Source of the DNA: Oenanthe sinensis
Taxonomy: Eukaryota > Streptophyta > Magnoliopsida > Apiales > Apiaceae
Reading direction: 5' to 3'
Assembly: GCA_028671895.1 (NCBI GenBank)
Contig: CM053813.1
Location: 7,378,001-7,442,000, forward strand
DNA length: 64,000 bases
The first letter of the stretch is position 1. Every line of letters starts with the position of its first letter. The position numbers were made by a program, and so were the translations under genes. Positions 12,201 through 22,828 of this stretch are shown here, piece after piece. Under the pieces are notes generated by a model. The model made no database searches and had not been told where the DNA came from. It saw nothing but the letters and a program-made list of their open reading frames with translations.

Positions 12201-13438
12201 AAAATCTTGGGATAACCCATCTCAAAGAGGTGAGGCTCCACTAGACAGTGATTTAGCAATTGCTATTGAGTCTGGTGTGAGACAGTGCTTATGCATGAAA
12301 GATCAAGAACACCTCAACGAGGCAATTCTCCACTTGATAGTGATTCAGTTCATATTGATGAATCAGGTGATGAGAATATGAATGAATTGACGGATTTCAC
12401 TTGCAGGTACAGAAGGCTATATTTGAAATGAAGAGTGAAAGTGAGAGAGAGAAACACTTGAGTGAAAGTGAGGGAGAGATACACTTGAGTGAGAGATAGG
12501 GAGAGAAAGAGTGAAACACTTCTAAGTGCTCGACACTTAAGTGTAAACACCAACAGAACGTAGTAGAAGTGAGGAAACCATAAGTCAAACACTTACCCTT
12601 GCTACTTCTGGAAGAAAAGTTACTATATTTTTCCCGTTCAACGACAGACGAGAACCTTCCTTGGAAGACAAACCATTTAAAAGAGGACCTATCAATTGAT
12701 ATTAACATTTGGTATCTTCAAAAGTGGGCCATTGGAGGATTCCTCAACTAAGGGGGAGAATTTATGGTGTTATAGTTATAACAAGAAAAAGAAATTGGAG
12801 GATTCCTCTTCTTATGAGGGAGAAGTTATAGTGTTATAATTATAACAAGAAAAAGGTGAAGTTAATAAGTCTTATCTTCGTATTCTTAGGGGGAGATTTT
12901 AGACACGAAAAAGAATATCTTATCTTCTGATCCTGAGGGGAAACAACAGAAATATGGGAGAATCAAGAAGCTGTGTTCTATACTTGGAAGGAGTTGTCAG
13001 AAGAGGATTCCTAAGCCAAGTGGGAAGAACAGAAATGACTATTCCATTGATTTTCTAAAGGGAGAAGAAGAATAAGAAGGAGAATCACATTCTTAGGGGG
13101 AGAACATTATTTGAGCTATGTTCAGTATTGGTTGAAGACATACCCAGGAATAATGATTCTTATGAAGCTCTGTTCATGATAAGTTCTTTAAGTTCAAACT
13201 ATGAAGGATTTTGAAGCAGAGAAAGCTCAAACAGACAGAAATGAAGATGATACTATATGAATATCAGTTCAGCGTCAGAGGAACAAGCATCATTCATTTC
13301 AGTCACATAAGAATTCTGGAAATGCAATATCTGATCCAGAAAAATGTGTAGCATTATTTACAAGTCTCGAACGACCTTTTTCTTGTTGTTAGTTGAGTTA
13401 TCCTCCCTAGATGATTTGTTTGCTAAAAGTTTAACAAT
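9231..13438 (+). other. Long AT-rich 3' region of copy 1, mostly non-coding
   Basis: About 4.2 kb between the RNase H remnant and the polypurine tract. It contains two stem-loops (9411-9449, 9853-9891), two copies of CCCGCGTTTTATTATGGG (11204-11221, 11273-11290), weak accessory-frame traces at 11500-12390 and a purine-rich repeat (GTGAAAGTGAGRGAGAG, 12429-12510). There are extra polypurine tracts at 12751-12760, 12887-12900 and 13095-13104. Short open frames at 12006-12215 and 12166-12381 match broken frames in copy 2 (51840-52170). They sit where Sireviruses carry an env-like or accessory ORF, but no domain is recognisable. Confidence 0.6.
9411..9891. repeat. Pair of TCACAAGT/ACTTGTGA stem-loops, copy 1
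   Basis: Two perfect 8-bp inverted repeats, at 9411-9449 and 9853-9891, each enclosing about 23 bases and about 440 bp apart. Copy 2 has both, at 48962-49000 and 49403-49440. The loops diverge between copies while the arms stay perfect. Confidence 0.8.
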
Positions 13439-13453
13439 CAAATAGGGGGAGAT
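13439..13453 (+). other. Polypurine tract, copy 1
   Basis: CAAATAGGGGGAGAT abuts the 3' LTR start TGTTGG at 13454. It primes plus-strand synthesis in LTR elements. Confidence 0.9.
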
Positions 13454-15259
13454 TGTTGGAGATTACGAAGCTATATAAATAGTAATCGTGATAACTCAAC
13501 ACTAGAACAGGACAAGTAAATAATACTACGCCTACACAGAAATCAGCATGACATGAAGACAAGGCAGATACAGCGAATCAAGACATTAGAAGAAGTTTTG
13601 GAGTCTACTACAGGTCACTGAAAGAAGTTCATTTATATGTTCATGCCTCAGTGAAGAACAATGTTTAAAGACTTTCAGGGTTTCAGATAAGTGTTGAAGA
13701 TTCAGTATTGCAGTGCCACTAACAGATTTCAGTGTAGTAGCATTGATTGAAGACAGACAGTGTTCGAAGCATAGGAATCCAGAAGGGTGAAGACAAAGGT
13801 TAAAGAAGACAGCTGCAGTCTTGAACAGGATTGTAGTAATGAAGACGTTGTCCAAGTACCAGAAAAGATTCCAGTGAAATAACAGTGTCTATCAACAGTC
13901 AGTGTTTGAAGCAATGCAACAGTCCTAGCTTACTCAGCTGAAACAGAAAAGAAATCAAGGGAATTCAATTCAGTGTTAGTCGTTTGTGAACCAGACCAGT
14001 GCACTAAGCGTCAGCACAACAAGAAGAGAATTATCTTGATTAATCATAAGAAAATCAGTTGATCAAGCCAAGCCAAAGGAGTGAAACCAAGTGGTAATTA
14101 CTTCAAGAATTCAAGAAATATGCTAAGGCAAGTATTACTGCATTTGGTGGCATTAATACTCTTGAAGCAATGGAGAGGCGCAGCTTATATTCCAAGGCGC
14201 AAGAAAAAGACTAAGGGAAAGTTAAGTGGCGCCTATACAGTGCATTAAGAGTGTAGGCGCAACTAATCAACCTAGGCGCAGGAAATAAGTTGGACTTAGA
14301 ATCTATCTCATATGTGGCGCCTATACAGTGTGTTAAGAGTATAGGCGCAACATAAGTTTTCCCAGGCGCAACAAAAGTTTAAGTACAAGTTGAGTGGCGC
14401 CTATACAAGGAAGTAAGAGTATAGGCGCAATAAACCTTGACAAGAGGCACAGGGAAACAAGGGAAAACATTCTAAGGCACAAGTGGCGCCTACACAGTGC
14501 AACAACAGTGTAGGCGCAACACACATACTAGGCGCAACTCACATGAAGGAGGCGCAACTCAAGCATACAGGCGCAACATGACTTCAAATGGCGCCTACAC
14601 ACCATAGTCACTCTACAGGCGCAACTCAGGACTTGAGCAATTGTGGAGCAAATCAATTCTATTGATTTGAAAAGTCTACACTATATTAAATAAAATGAAT
14701 TATTCTTTTTGTTTAATAATACGGTTGGTGGAGACACAGCCAATACACAGAGAGAGGCAGTGAGATATTTAGAAGCCGGAGAAGAAGAAGTCACCATGCT
14801 AAATCTATACCTTCTTCACTGGGTTTTACAATCTAGCCGGTTAATCATGTCACAAATACTTAGGGCTATTGTAAAACACTCACTGTGAGTTTGATTGTAG
14901 TTACTACTAAATACTGTCAAACATTGTAATAGGGATTAAGCTCATTCTCTCTGTAGCAGCAAAGAACCCAGTTCTTTGGAAGCCAGTTATTAATTTAACT
15001 GGGTGTAGCAAAACCTCAGGGATTAATACGAAAGTACTATTCCCCGAAACCTGTCTCGCATAAATTACTTGCTAATTTTCTAGAACATTATTGTTTATTC
15101 TTAAATACAGAAAATTAGTAAGTCAGCCTCCTAAACACTCCTAAACACGAACCACTAACCGAACTCTAAATTACATATCCGCAAAAGATTCGAAAGAATT
15201 TTTTAATTTAGTGAGTATCGTATTCAACCCCCCTTCTACGATAATTTCGGGACCTAACA
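13454..15259 (+). repeat. 3' LTR of large derivative, copy 1
   Basis: 1,806 bp, starting TGTTGGAGATTACG and ending GGGACCTAACA. It is nearly identical to 2635-4440 and carries the same five hairpin units (14228-14625). It is followed by the target duplication GTTTC (15260-15264). Confidence 0.95.
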
Positions 15260-16534
15260 GTTTCGGATTTTATTAAGCTCCGTAGCTAGTCCAATCATAG
15301 CCTCAAAGTTGGACCAAAACAGGATTTTCATTTCCTGCGCTACCGTTACTAAAACGTCCATAACTTTTGACTCGTAACTCCGAATGACGCAAAATTAGCG
15401 CTCAAACGATCTAGAGACTAACTACTATCCAGTCATATCATCAAACTTCCCAGACCAGTTGACAATTGTTCCCAGATTTTTCTGGACAGTGGCAGCAGAT
15501 AGGTTCTAAAAAAATTTGGCATGGTTTCGTTTGTAAACTCATCGTTTCCATTTTTATTCTACTCCAAATCAACCAACAAGCAATCCCAAACTCCTCATTC
15601 AACACCAACACTCAACATACTACAACTTTAAGCCACAAAAATCAATTTAGCTCAAGAATTAAGAGTTTAACAATTATTAACCAACACATGCATCCATGGC
15701 TTTTCATGCTTCAACAATGTTACCCATAGCCTAAATAACTCTTAACAATCAACAACCAAGCCATAGGAATCCAAGAATCAAAGAAATAAAATTTTCAATT
15801 TTCGAATTTACTGTTCATTCAAACCTTCTTTGAATCATAACTAAAGATTTCATGAATGGAATGATGTAAGATTCAAGAGGAAGCAAGGTGAGTATCATAC
15901 CTTCGATTCAGGCTATTAAGCGCAAGAAACGGTGGAGAAATGAGAAAGCAATGAGCAAGCAAGTAATTTTTCTCCTCCCCCCCCCACCATGCTTCGGTTG
16001 TGGCTGCTCAAGGTGAAGAAACGAAAAGCACAAACTGATTTTTGTGTGGTGGAAGCTAGTGTTTTAAAAGGTTCGTGCGAGAGTCGCGTAATTTCCCGAT
16101 AACATTTTAATCTCTCCTTCTCGTTCTCTTTTCTTTCGTTCCACCTAAGTTTTAAAACTTAAAATCTCATATTATGATTCTAATATATTTTAGAATCATT
16201 AATTAATTCTCTTTAATTGTTTCGAGAATTTACGAAACAATTCTCCGAGTAAACACTTTTCACTTACACCATTTCTCAAATTCTGTTACGACTTCCATCC
16301 GGACTTCAAATTCATTTTTGTTAGACCAAAAATAATTATAAGTCCCATATTATTTGCATATGCTACCGTAACACCGATACGCATATTTTCGAATATCCCG
16401 TATATTAAGAATACGGTCTCACACTTCAAGTATCTTATCAAGAAAATAAATCCATAAAATCATTTATTCATAAAATGAAAAATTTTATCCAAAAATCTTA
16501 ATAACCCCAAGCGTCAAAAATACGGGTTATTACA
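15260..16534 (-). repeat. Ty3/gypsy LTR copy A, right part (LTR start on the minus strand)
   Basis: Continuation of copy A after the copy 1 insertion. The right edge reads ...ACGGGTTATTACA, so on the minus strand the LTR begins TGTAATAACCCGT, the usual start of chromovirus LTRs, and it matches the right edge of copy B (41957). No gypsy polypurine tract follows: 16535-16557 is a 23-bp spacer before the SIRE-like LTR. Copy A is thus either a solo LTR or the 5' LTR of a minus-strand element whose body lies left of the window. The open frame at 15466-15729 has no domain. Confidence 0.8.
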
Positions 16535-16557
16535 GTGGCTTACATCCAATCATACTT

Positions 16558-17680
16558 TGTTATTCCCAGAACAATGTAAATATAATTTGTAAAAGGGCAG
16601 TTGAATACAAATTATCAAAAAATTTTGAGTTTTAATATTTGTTTTTGATGTTATAAGTATTTGAGAGAATTATAATGTACAACAGAAACTGAAAAGTAAA
16701 TCAATAATGATATTTAAAAATTATTGATGGATTGATTTTTCCATCAATATATATATTGCTCAACTTATCTGGGTTAATAAAACTCAACTGCTTTTTACAA
16801 GGTTAGAAAATAAATCAATTGTTCTTACAAAAGTGATCTCAAATTAAAACAGCTGATTCTAAGATATTTTCTAACTTGTGTATTTTCTAACAATTCTACC
16901 ACACTTGTTTATATTACACAAGTGTGTTTACAATATCGAGAATAGTAAGAAAAAATTAACTATTCTAGGAATGTTACTAAACTATCCTTCCTATCTGTCT
17001 ATTTCTATTTTGAGAAATATCTTTTTTTTTCCAGAAAGAACAACTTCAATCTGAGTCTTCACAGTCAAGCTAGACTGTCTTCCATAGGTATGTTTTATGT
17101 CTTGTCGTGCAGTTCCTATCAATTAATAATTTACTGTTAAGCATATCAATTGATTTTCCTTGTATCCATCAACTGATATTCTTCTTCGATTGATCTTAAT
17201 ATCCATCAATTGATAATAGATGTTGACTTATCGATTGATAGTTGTTATCAATCTATATATCAATCGATAGTTCTTCATATCAGTTAATGATCTTCAATCT
17301 TTGACTTGACTTTGTATTAATTGATCTTCTATCCGTTGATACCTCCATATCATCCTTCACTTGTACAATTTTACAGTCTTCAAATAATTATAATTTGATA
17401 GTCTAAGTTATACATCAATTGATGACCAATATCAATCGACTCTAACATTAATTGATGAGAAAATTACCAATCGACTAAAGCCATATAAATTAAAATAGAC
17501 TAAGTACACCTATGCTACCATCCATATTATCAGTTGATTAACATAAGCATGTCAACTGATAAATTGTTTCCTGATCAATTGATATTTTTAATTTTCATAT
17601 CAATTGATCAGTTATAATAAAATATAATTCTATGATTCTAAGGTTTAATGTTATCAACAAAATTACATAGATTCCTAACA
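16558..17680 (-). repeat. 3' LTR of the SIRE-like element
   Basis: On the minus strand it starts TGTTAGGAATC (plus-strand edge 17680) and appears to end CTGGGAATAACA (plus edge 16558), giving 1,123 bp. The right edge is fixed by the polypurine tract. The left edge rests on the TGTTA/TAACA termini only. The part at 17100-17600 is packed with palindromes close to ATCAATTGAT (about 18 in 500 bp). A TATATATATTGATGG stretch near 16745 (minus strand) could be promoter-like. Confidence 0.75.
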
Positions 17681-17695
17681 ATCCCCCCTATTTAT
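17681..17695 (-). other. Polypurine tract of the SIRE-like element
   Basis: On the minus strand AAATAGGGGGGAT directly precedes the LTR start TGTTAGG. It fixes the orientation and the 3' LTR boundary. Confidence 0.9.
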
Positions 17696-17849
17696 GTTTG
17701 TGACAAAAACAGGCATAAATCTCTTTGATGATAACAAAACCCCTAATACAATTGCATTCATATAGAATCAAGAAATTAAATAGTACTTAAATTTAGAAGT
17801 ACCAGTGTTATGAATTTTGCAGGTTGCTTCAACCTTCCCAGGGCTCTAC

Positions 17850-18377
17850 TCACTTTTTCTTCTTCTTCCACTTCTCAACATTCTCTTTCAGTTGCCTCAT
17901 GAATGAACCTCTCAATATCTGATCATTCATGTCTAGGTCTCCATGCTGCCTCATTAAATAAATAGTTTCCTGATCTGTGATTTTGTCAAGATATTTACAA
18001 ATATCAAAGTACTTTTTCTTTCCTTCAACATCTATGAATATCATGTCATAGACTGGTTCCAGCACCACAGTCTTCACTTGAAACTCCCAAAGCTTCAAAA
18101 GAGGGTCTGGATCAACTTCTGCATCCAATCTCCTTACCTTTATTATTTGATGTTGTATTTCCTGAGCCACTGTGATATTTAACTTGAATCTTTTGTTGAG
18201 TAGAAGTAGAATTGTTTTTAAAGTGTTGTACCCTTGCTTCATTATCAGCCTTATTTGATAAGTTTCCTTGTGTCCATCTTCATATTCTAAATTCATGTAC
18301 TCCTCATGATTTGAAGTTGCTGGATGAGTTTTGCAACATATCAATCCTTTTTCACTGATTCTTGGCACTTCTTGCAA
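17850..18377 (-). CDS. C-terminal part of env-like/accessory ORF (175 codons open)
   Basis: The longest open frame in the region after pol. The predicted piece is charged, has no signal peptide or membrane segment, and ends in a run of lysines (KWKKKKK) about 155 bp before the polypurine tract. Visible segments include EYEDGHKETYQIRLIMKQGY, LNITVAQEIQHQIIKVRRLD and FIDVEGKKKYFDICKYLDKI. I recognise no named domain. Its position, between RNase H and the 3' LTR on the same strand, is that of the env-like ORF of Sireviruses. The Met is probably internal to a longer ancestral frame now broken upstream. Function is unknown; structural rather than enzymatic is a guess. Confidence 0.5.
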   Translation of the reverse strand: MQEVPRISEKGLICCKTHPATSNHEEYMNLEYEDGHKETYQIRLIMKQGYNTLKTILLLLNKRFKLNITVAQEIQHQIIKVRRLDAEVDPDPLLKLWEFQVKTVVLEPVYDMIFIDVEGKKKYFDICKYLDKITDQETIYLMRQHGDLDMNDQILRGSFMRQLKENVEKWKKKKK

Positions 18378-19620
18378 TTCATATCCCTCAAGAACAATTT
18401 ATTTTGAATCCCCTTGTATCTTTTTTATTGAAGATTGTTCTTATTGGATAGATTCTTGGGGTCTCACATTCTTTTTTTTGCCATTTTGATTTGCCTCTTT
18501 GACTTCGAAGACTGATCCACAGTTGCATCCATCTGATTCCATTCTAATTGCATTTACATTGCTATTTCTGCATCCTCCTTTTCTCTCCTAGCAACATCTA
18601 CAACTCCTGAATAAATAGCAACTTATATCAACTTCTCTCCTGAGATTCTACTCGTCTTTCTTCTCTCTTCAACCATGATGGCTTTATCCTTTTTCTTTTA
18701 TTCTCCTTGAAGAAACTTTTATGCATGAACATTGACTTCATTAGTAGCTTCAATTACATATTCATTCACAGCCTTGGTATGTGCAATTAGATTATCCAAG
18801 TTGCCTGTTTGAGCAGTCTTCTTCATTAACTCTATGCTCTACTTCAATTGCTAAAACTTTCTACGCTCTCTTTCAATTAGCTCCATGGTTTCCTGTTCCC
18901 TAGAAATCCACTTAGCTTCCAAGTTAGTATCAAATTGTTGTGCATTTCTTTTTCTCTTTTCCAAATCATCCTTGGAATAATTAGATGATTTACTCATGTT
19001 TCCTTCTGACTCCCTATTGCTCCTACTAGCCCCAGCAAACCTGTTACTGGCTCCAACTACTCCTGCTTCATTTCCACCACTCCCATCCTTGTCATTATCA
19101 TTCTTATATGTGTTTTCTCCCTTTTTGTTATCATCACAAGAGGGAAGTGGTGGAATCATATCAAGAAACTTTTATAGAATTTAGGCATGGTGGACATGTC
19201 CCCTAATGACGTCATCTATTTTAGATTCAATAGAAGAGACCCTCTTCTCCAGGTCATTGAAACCCTTAGCATTCTTGAGAAACTTCTGTTGAATATGATA
19301 GAGAGTGCCATGTGAAATTTTTCATCCAACCTTCTCTCCAACACATCCTTGGTAGAAGAAATGGAGTCCTTGATTAAAGCCAATTCATGTCTAACTCCAG
19401 TGACTGTCATCTTTTGAACCTTTAAATGATCCCTCAAGCACTGAGCAATTCTTCCATTAGTAGAATCAGCACACTCCACCTCCATCATAGACCTCCTATA
19501 CTGAGAGAGAAGTTCTTCCTCTACATCTTTCAGGCTACAATCAACTGTGTTCATCCTAGGTTCTTCATCACTGTCATTGTCAATATCACCAGGAGCTAGT
19601 GACACACATCCTCAACATTG
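18378..19620 (-). pseudogene. Middle of accessory ORF: coiled-coil segments, broken frames
   Basis: Two open stretches (18851-19159 and 19216-19605) are separated by stops. The first is polar and Gly/Asn/Ser-rich, then turns helical (DDLEKRKRNAQQFDTNLEAK, SREQETMELIERERRKF). The second is acidic and helical (SLKDVEEELLSQYRRSMMEV, KDVLERRLDEKFHMAL), with heptad-like spacing suggesting a coiled coil. Both follow the order of one long minus-strand ORF. 18378-18850 has no open frame. No homologue is recognised. Confidence 0.5.
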
Positions 19621-19899
19621 ACTATTCTCTCCTTCAAAGTTCATGTCCTCTGTTCAGTGTGCTCTAACCTATAATTGATTCGGCATCCCTATTGGTTGAA
19701 GTTGTTAATCCTTGATACCTTGGATCAAGGTGGACAAATTTTCTTGGGTCCAACTCTTCTGCATCAACATCATCATCTACTGCAGCAGCCTTCTCCAAAT
19801 CTTCAGCCTCCTTGTTAACTCCATTGCGACCATCTTCATTAACATTAGGGACTCCTCTTATCTGTTGTACACCCCATATCTCATGTACTCATTCCCCCT

Positions 19900-20380
19900 C
19901 AAACATCAGCTCTAATTCAATTTCTTATGCATATTGAAGAACCTTCTTAGCACTCTCACTCATCTCTCTATTTCGCATCAGGATCTCATCTTGAAACCTC
20001 ACCTCTCCAGCACTCATTCTTATTGCACCTAATAAGGTGGGGCCCTCAAGTGTTTCACTCTCATTCCTGGAAGAAGTAGGAATTTTCTCACTTACTCCAC
20101 TCCCACTTGCTTCTTTTGAAATAGGTATTCCCCTATCTCCTTTGCTCCTTCCTCTTCAGACATGAGTTCATTTTCCAATTCCTGTGCATATTGAAGAATC
20201 CTTAGATCTCTATCACTCATCTCTCTATTTTTCTTCAAGATCTCACCTCTCCCCCACTCATACCTTGTGCACCTTCTAAGGTGGGGCTCTCAAGTGTTTC
20301 ACTCTCATTCCTGGAAGAAAAAAAAATGACCTCACTCACTCCCTCTCCTTTTTCCAGGCTGCAATCCTGCCTCTCACTCA
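19900..20380 (-). repeat. About 240-bp tandem duplication inside the accessory ORF region
   Basis: 19900-20140 and 20150-20380 share in order GCATATTGAAGAA, CTCACTCATCTCTCTATTT, AAGGTGGGGC and CAAGTGTTTCACTCTCATTC. The copies have diverged, including a long indel around the CTCACCTCTCC stretch. On the minus strand each encodes a SRNESETLESPTL-like segment. Confidence 0.75.
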
Positions 20381-21059
20381 ACTCACTCAGTCCTAAAAGA
20401 GTGTGTGCAACATCAATTGATTGAGTATCAATTGATGTGGAAGTGTTAACAGTTGATATGGTTGACATATCCATCGATTGATGCATATCCATCGATTGAT
20501 GTTGAGTATCGATCGATGGTTTATCAATGGATGGTTGATTATCAATTGATGAAAATACATCAATTTATGAGTTTGAAAAAAATGAAGTTGAAGGAATTTT
20601 AACATTGAGATTTGAAAGAATATTTGTGATAGTGTTTGAGATTGTGTCTTGAGAATCCTGGGAAGGAGACTCAAGAGAGAGTGTTGGCTTCTCTTTGATA
20701 ATCAAAGAAGAAGAATTTGAAAATTCTTGATTGCCTATCAAAACATTTTCTGAAGAAATTTGAGGTTCGGGTGAAGAATGAATAAGGATAGAAAAAAAAT
20801 GGGGCTGTATCTCCACATTTACTGGAGATGCATCAAACTGAGAAACAGGAGGCTCCACCACAGTTTCCTGTGGCTTTGAAATGTGTGCATCCCCAAGTGC
20901 AAATCTTGGTTTCTTACTTCTCCTTATATAGGTCATTGGGGTGATGGCATGAGTGTCCCCTCCCTTGTTCAATTTCCCTGGTTGAGGGTTCTTTTCAATA
21001 TTGTCATTCTTTTGAGAGGATTCCAATAGTGGTGTGATTGATTCCTTTTCAACTGCCAC
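20235..21059 (-). pseudogene. Accessory ORF, Ser/Pro-rich region with SID repeats
   Basis: Two overlapping pieces of one original frame (20565-21059 and 20235-20492) are parted by a stop at about 20562. The first contains TYIRRSKKPRFALGDAHISK and then a Ser/Pro/Gln-rich low-complexity stretch. The second begins with repeated SID, SMD and STD tripeptides encoded by ATCAATTGAT-type palindromes, then LLGLSELSERQ. It has no membrane segment and looks disordered. Same strand and order as the flanking accessory pieces. Confidence 0.55.
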
Positions 21060-21280
21060 AATCTATTGGGAGACTGTGGAGTGGCTAGGCTGGGTTGTCT
21101 CACCCTCACTCACCTTATCCTTTTGGGTTCTTTGATGTTCCCCAATTCCCTCACCAGCTACAGCCTCCTCTAATCTATCTATCAAAATAAGTGTTTTTCT
21201 TTTCTTTTCTTTATTTTTATAACAACAAATATTTGGGAACCTGTTAAGATTGGCTTCTTAGATTTGGGTTTCGAAATTGG

Positions 21281-21745
21281 TTATGTGGCTTGGGTAGAAG
21301 GGTTAGGGTCATTACTAATGCCCTCCAGAGCCATAAAAGGCAAAGAAATTTGGGGATTGGAAGAAGTAAGAGTAGAGATGTATATCTTAACGAATTCAGG
21401 GTAGATTAACTCTACCTCATTGTGGAGGTTAATCCTTACCAGGTCTTTGAAAACTCTTTTATTTTGAGTCCAACACTCGAACGTTTCAATTTTCCTGCAT
21501 ATCTCAATTTCTTTGATAAAATAGTTAATAAAAATCATTATAAATCTAGCATAGTATATATGATTAGACCTATCATGCTTCTTACCTAACTCAGCAACAA
21601 TTTCATATAACAATATAGATGATAGATCATGATATTTATTAAACAAAACATTATATGGTATCTGTTGCATGCTAGATGTTATGGAACCAAAATTGCTAAT
21701 TTTACCACTAAAACATTTTATTATCGCATCAAAAAATAAGACCAT
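21281..21745 (-). pseudogene. Accessory ORF, helical N-terminal half
   Basis: 154 open codons. Recognisable as a compact, non-repetitive segment (VLFNKYHDLSSILLYEIVAE, YYARFIMIFINYFIKEIEIC, FECWTQNKRVFKDLVRINLH) but no family is assigned. The frame upstream (about 21745-21930) continues in another register with KGQEYILTILILNKCLDLP and IRKMFRAVNYANPDI, so a frameshift near 21750 splits the original protein. A conserved globular N-terminal domain followed by disordered and coiled-coil parts fits a Sirevirus env-like or accessory product, without proof of membrane function. Confidence 0.5.
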
Positions 21746-22004
21746 TCTCTCATAAGATGTTTTCTAACTACATGTTCTAAATTAATATCAGGATTTGCAT
21801 AATTAACAGCCCTAAACATTTTCCTAATATCTGATTCAATGGGTGCATTATCAGTATTATTAACCGGCAAATCTAAACATTTATTTAAAATTAAAATAGT
21901 AAGAATGTACTCTTGTCCTTTGCAGTTGAATTTAATGCTTGAGTAGTCAAAGATTACTAGTCTAAGTTTTTCATATTACAAAATTCAGAACCTTCTGCAA
22001 AGGT

Positions 22005-22196
22005 CTAAAACTCTTCCACCAGATTGCAAATGATAGTTGGTGCTTCCTTTAACGCCTTTTGAACAGTGTAACTTCCCAAAAATTTCATCAATGGATGAAA
22101 TTCCCTTGAAACCTCTTCCATTACAGTACAAGCCATAAAATTATTTAGTTGGGAAATGAAACCGGCTTGTGAGAATCTCTTAGATGAAGATGCCAT
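22005..22196 (-). pseudogene. Start of accessory ORF
   Basis: 63 codons from a plausible first Met (MASSSKRFSQAGFISQLNNF...), stopping at 22005. The next minus-strand frames (21750-21960) continue the same protein in a different register. I take this as the original start because there is a start-like Met-Ala-Ser context and the DNA just upstream (22200-22790) is non-coding and palindrome-rich. Confidence 0.45.
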
Positions 22197-22479
22197 TGCT
22201 TCAAGTGAAGTGTTAAGAACATAAACACTTCGAAGAGATTAAGAGCAAGAAGTACAGATAGAGTTAGAGAGAATTGAGTATAGAGAGAAAGAAAGAGAAT
22301 TAGTTAGAAATTGCAAGTAAGAATTAAAAGAAATTTTAATCTCACTTTTTATATTTTTGAAGAAAAACTGATGTCTCAGTCGATTACATTCTCAAAATAG
22401 AACTCAATTGACCGTTATGTTAAAAAGTGAAAAGAAGAAATTACCAATTTTGGGAATCGACTGTTATACACACAAGGTT

Positions 22480-22790
22480 GTATGTATTCATCAATTGATA
22501 AAATAAGCAATCAACAGCTAGATTTTGTACAAGTCGATTGATGACAAGGACCCTAAAAATTCCAGGCCATCGATTGTTAATTAACTTATCCATCGACAGG
22601 TACTACTATCCATCGATAGATAAATATATCATCAATTGATATATTTATCTTTTGATGGACACAAATATCAATCGATAAATAAATATATCATCAATTGATA
22701 TATTTATATGTCGATAGCTTCAAAAATATCCATTGATATGTAAAATGTTTATCAATTGATTATGGAAAAACCAATAGATTATCATAGTTA
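22480..22790. repeat. Palindrome-rich spacer between RNase H and accessory ORF
   Basis: About 300 bp containing at least ten near-palindromes such as ATCAATTGAT, ATCGATTG, CCATCGATAG and ATCAATCGAT. These include two larger matching blocks in which ATCAATTGATATATTTAT recurs (about 22631 and 22691). It is the densest non-LTR cluster of the motif. Confidence 0.85.
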
Positions 22791-22828
22791 ATAACTACAA
22801 TTAAATAACTTGTCAGATATTTAAAAGA

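Larger units (their letters stand above)
2635..15259 (+). mobile_element. Large non-autonomous copia-derived LTR element, copy 1 (complete)
   Basis: A complete 12,625-bp LTR retrotransposon. It has TG...CA LTRs of 1,806 bp each (2635-4440 and 13454-15259), a target duplication GTTTC (2630-2634 and 15260-15264), a perfect initiator-Met-tRNA primer site and a polypurine tract. By eye only about four substitutions separate the LTRs, so the insertion is recent. The 9-kb interior has no open frame above about 85 codons. It does keep, in order, degraded traces of copia pre-integrase, integrase, RT N-terminus and RNase H, followed by about 4 kb of AT-rich DNA. In size and behaviour it fits a LARD-type parasite mobilised in trans. 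The ruined pol and the 3' purine tracts suggest Sirevirus ancestry, which is an inference. It is inserted in gypsy LTR copy A. Confidence 0.92.

Noticed and set aside
12350..12708. Minus-strand frames with SLSLSLTQVFLSL-like repeats
   Set aside because: Antisense reading of the GTGAAAGTGAGAGAG purine repeat; no independent support.
20393..20674. 93-codon minus-strand frame rich in His, Gln and Leu
   Set aside because: It is a shadow of the SID-repeat reading frame in another register.
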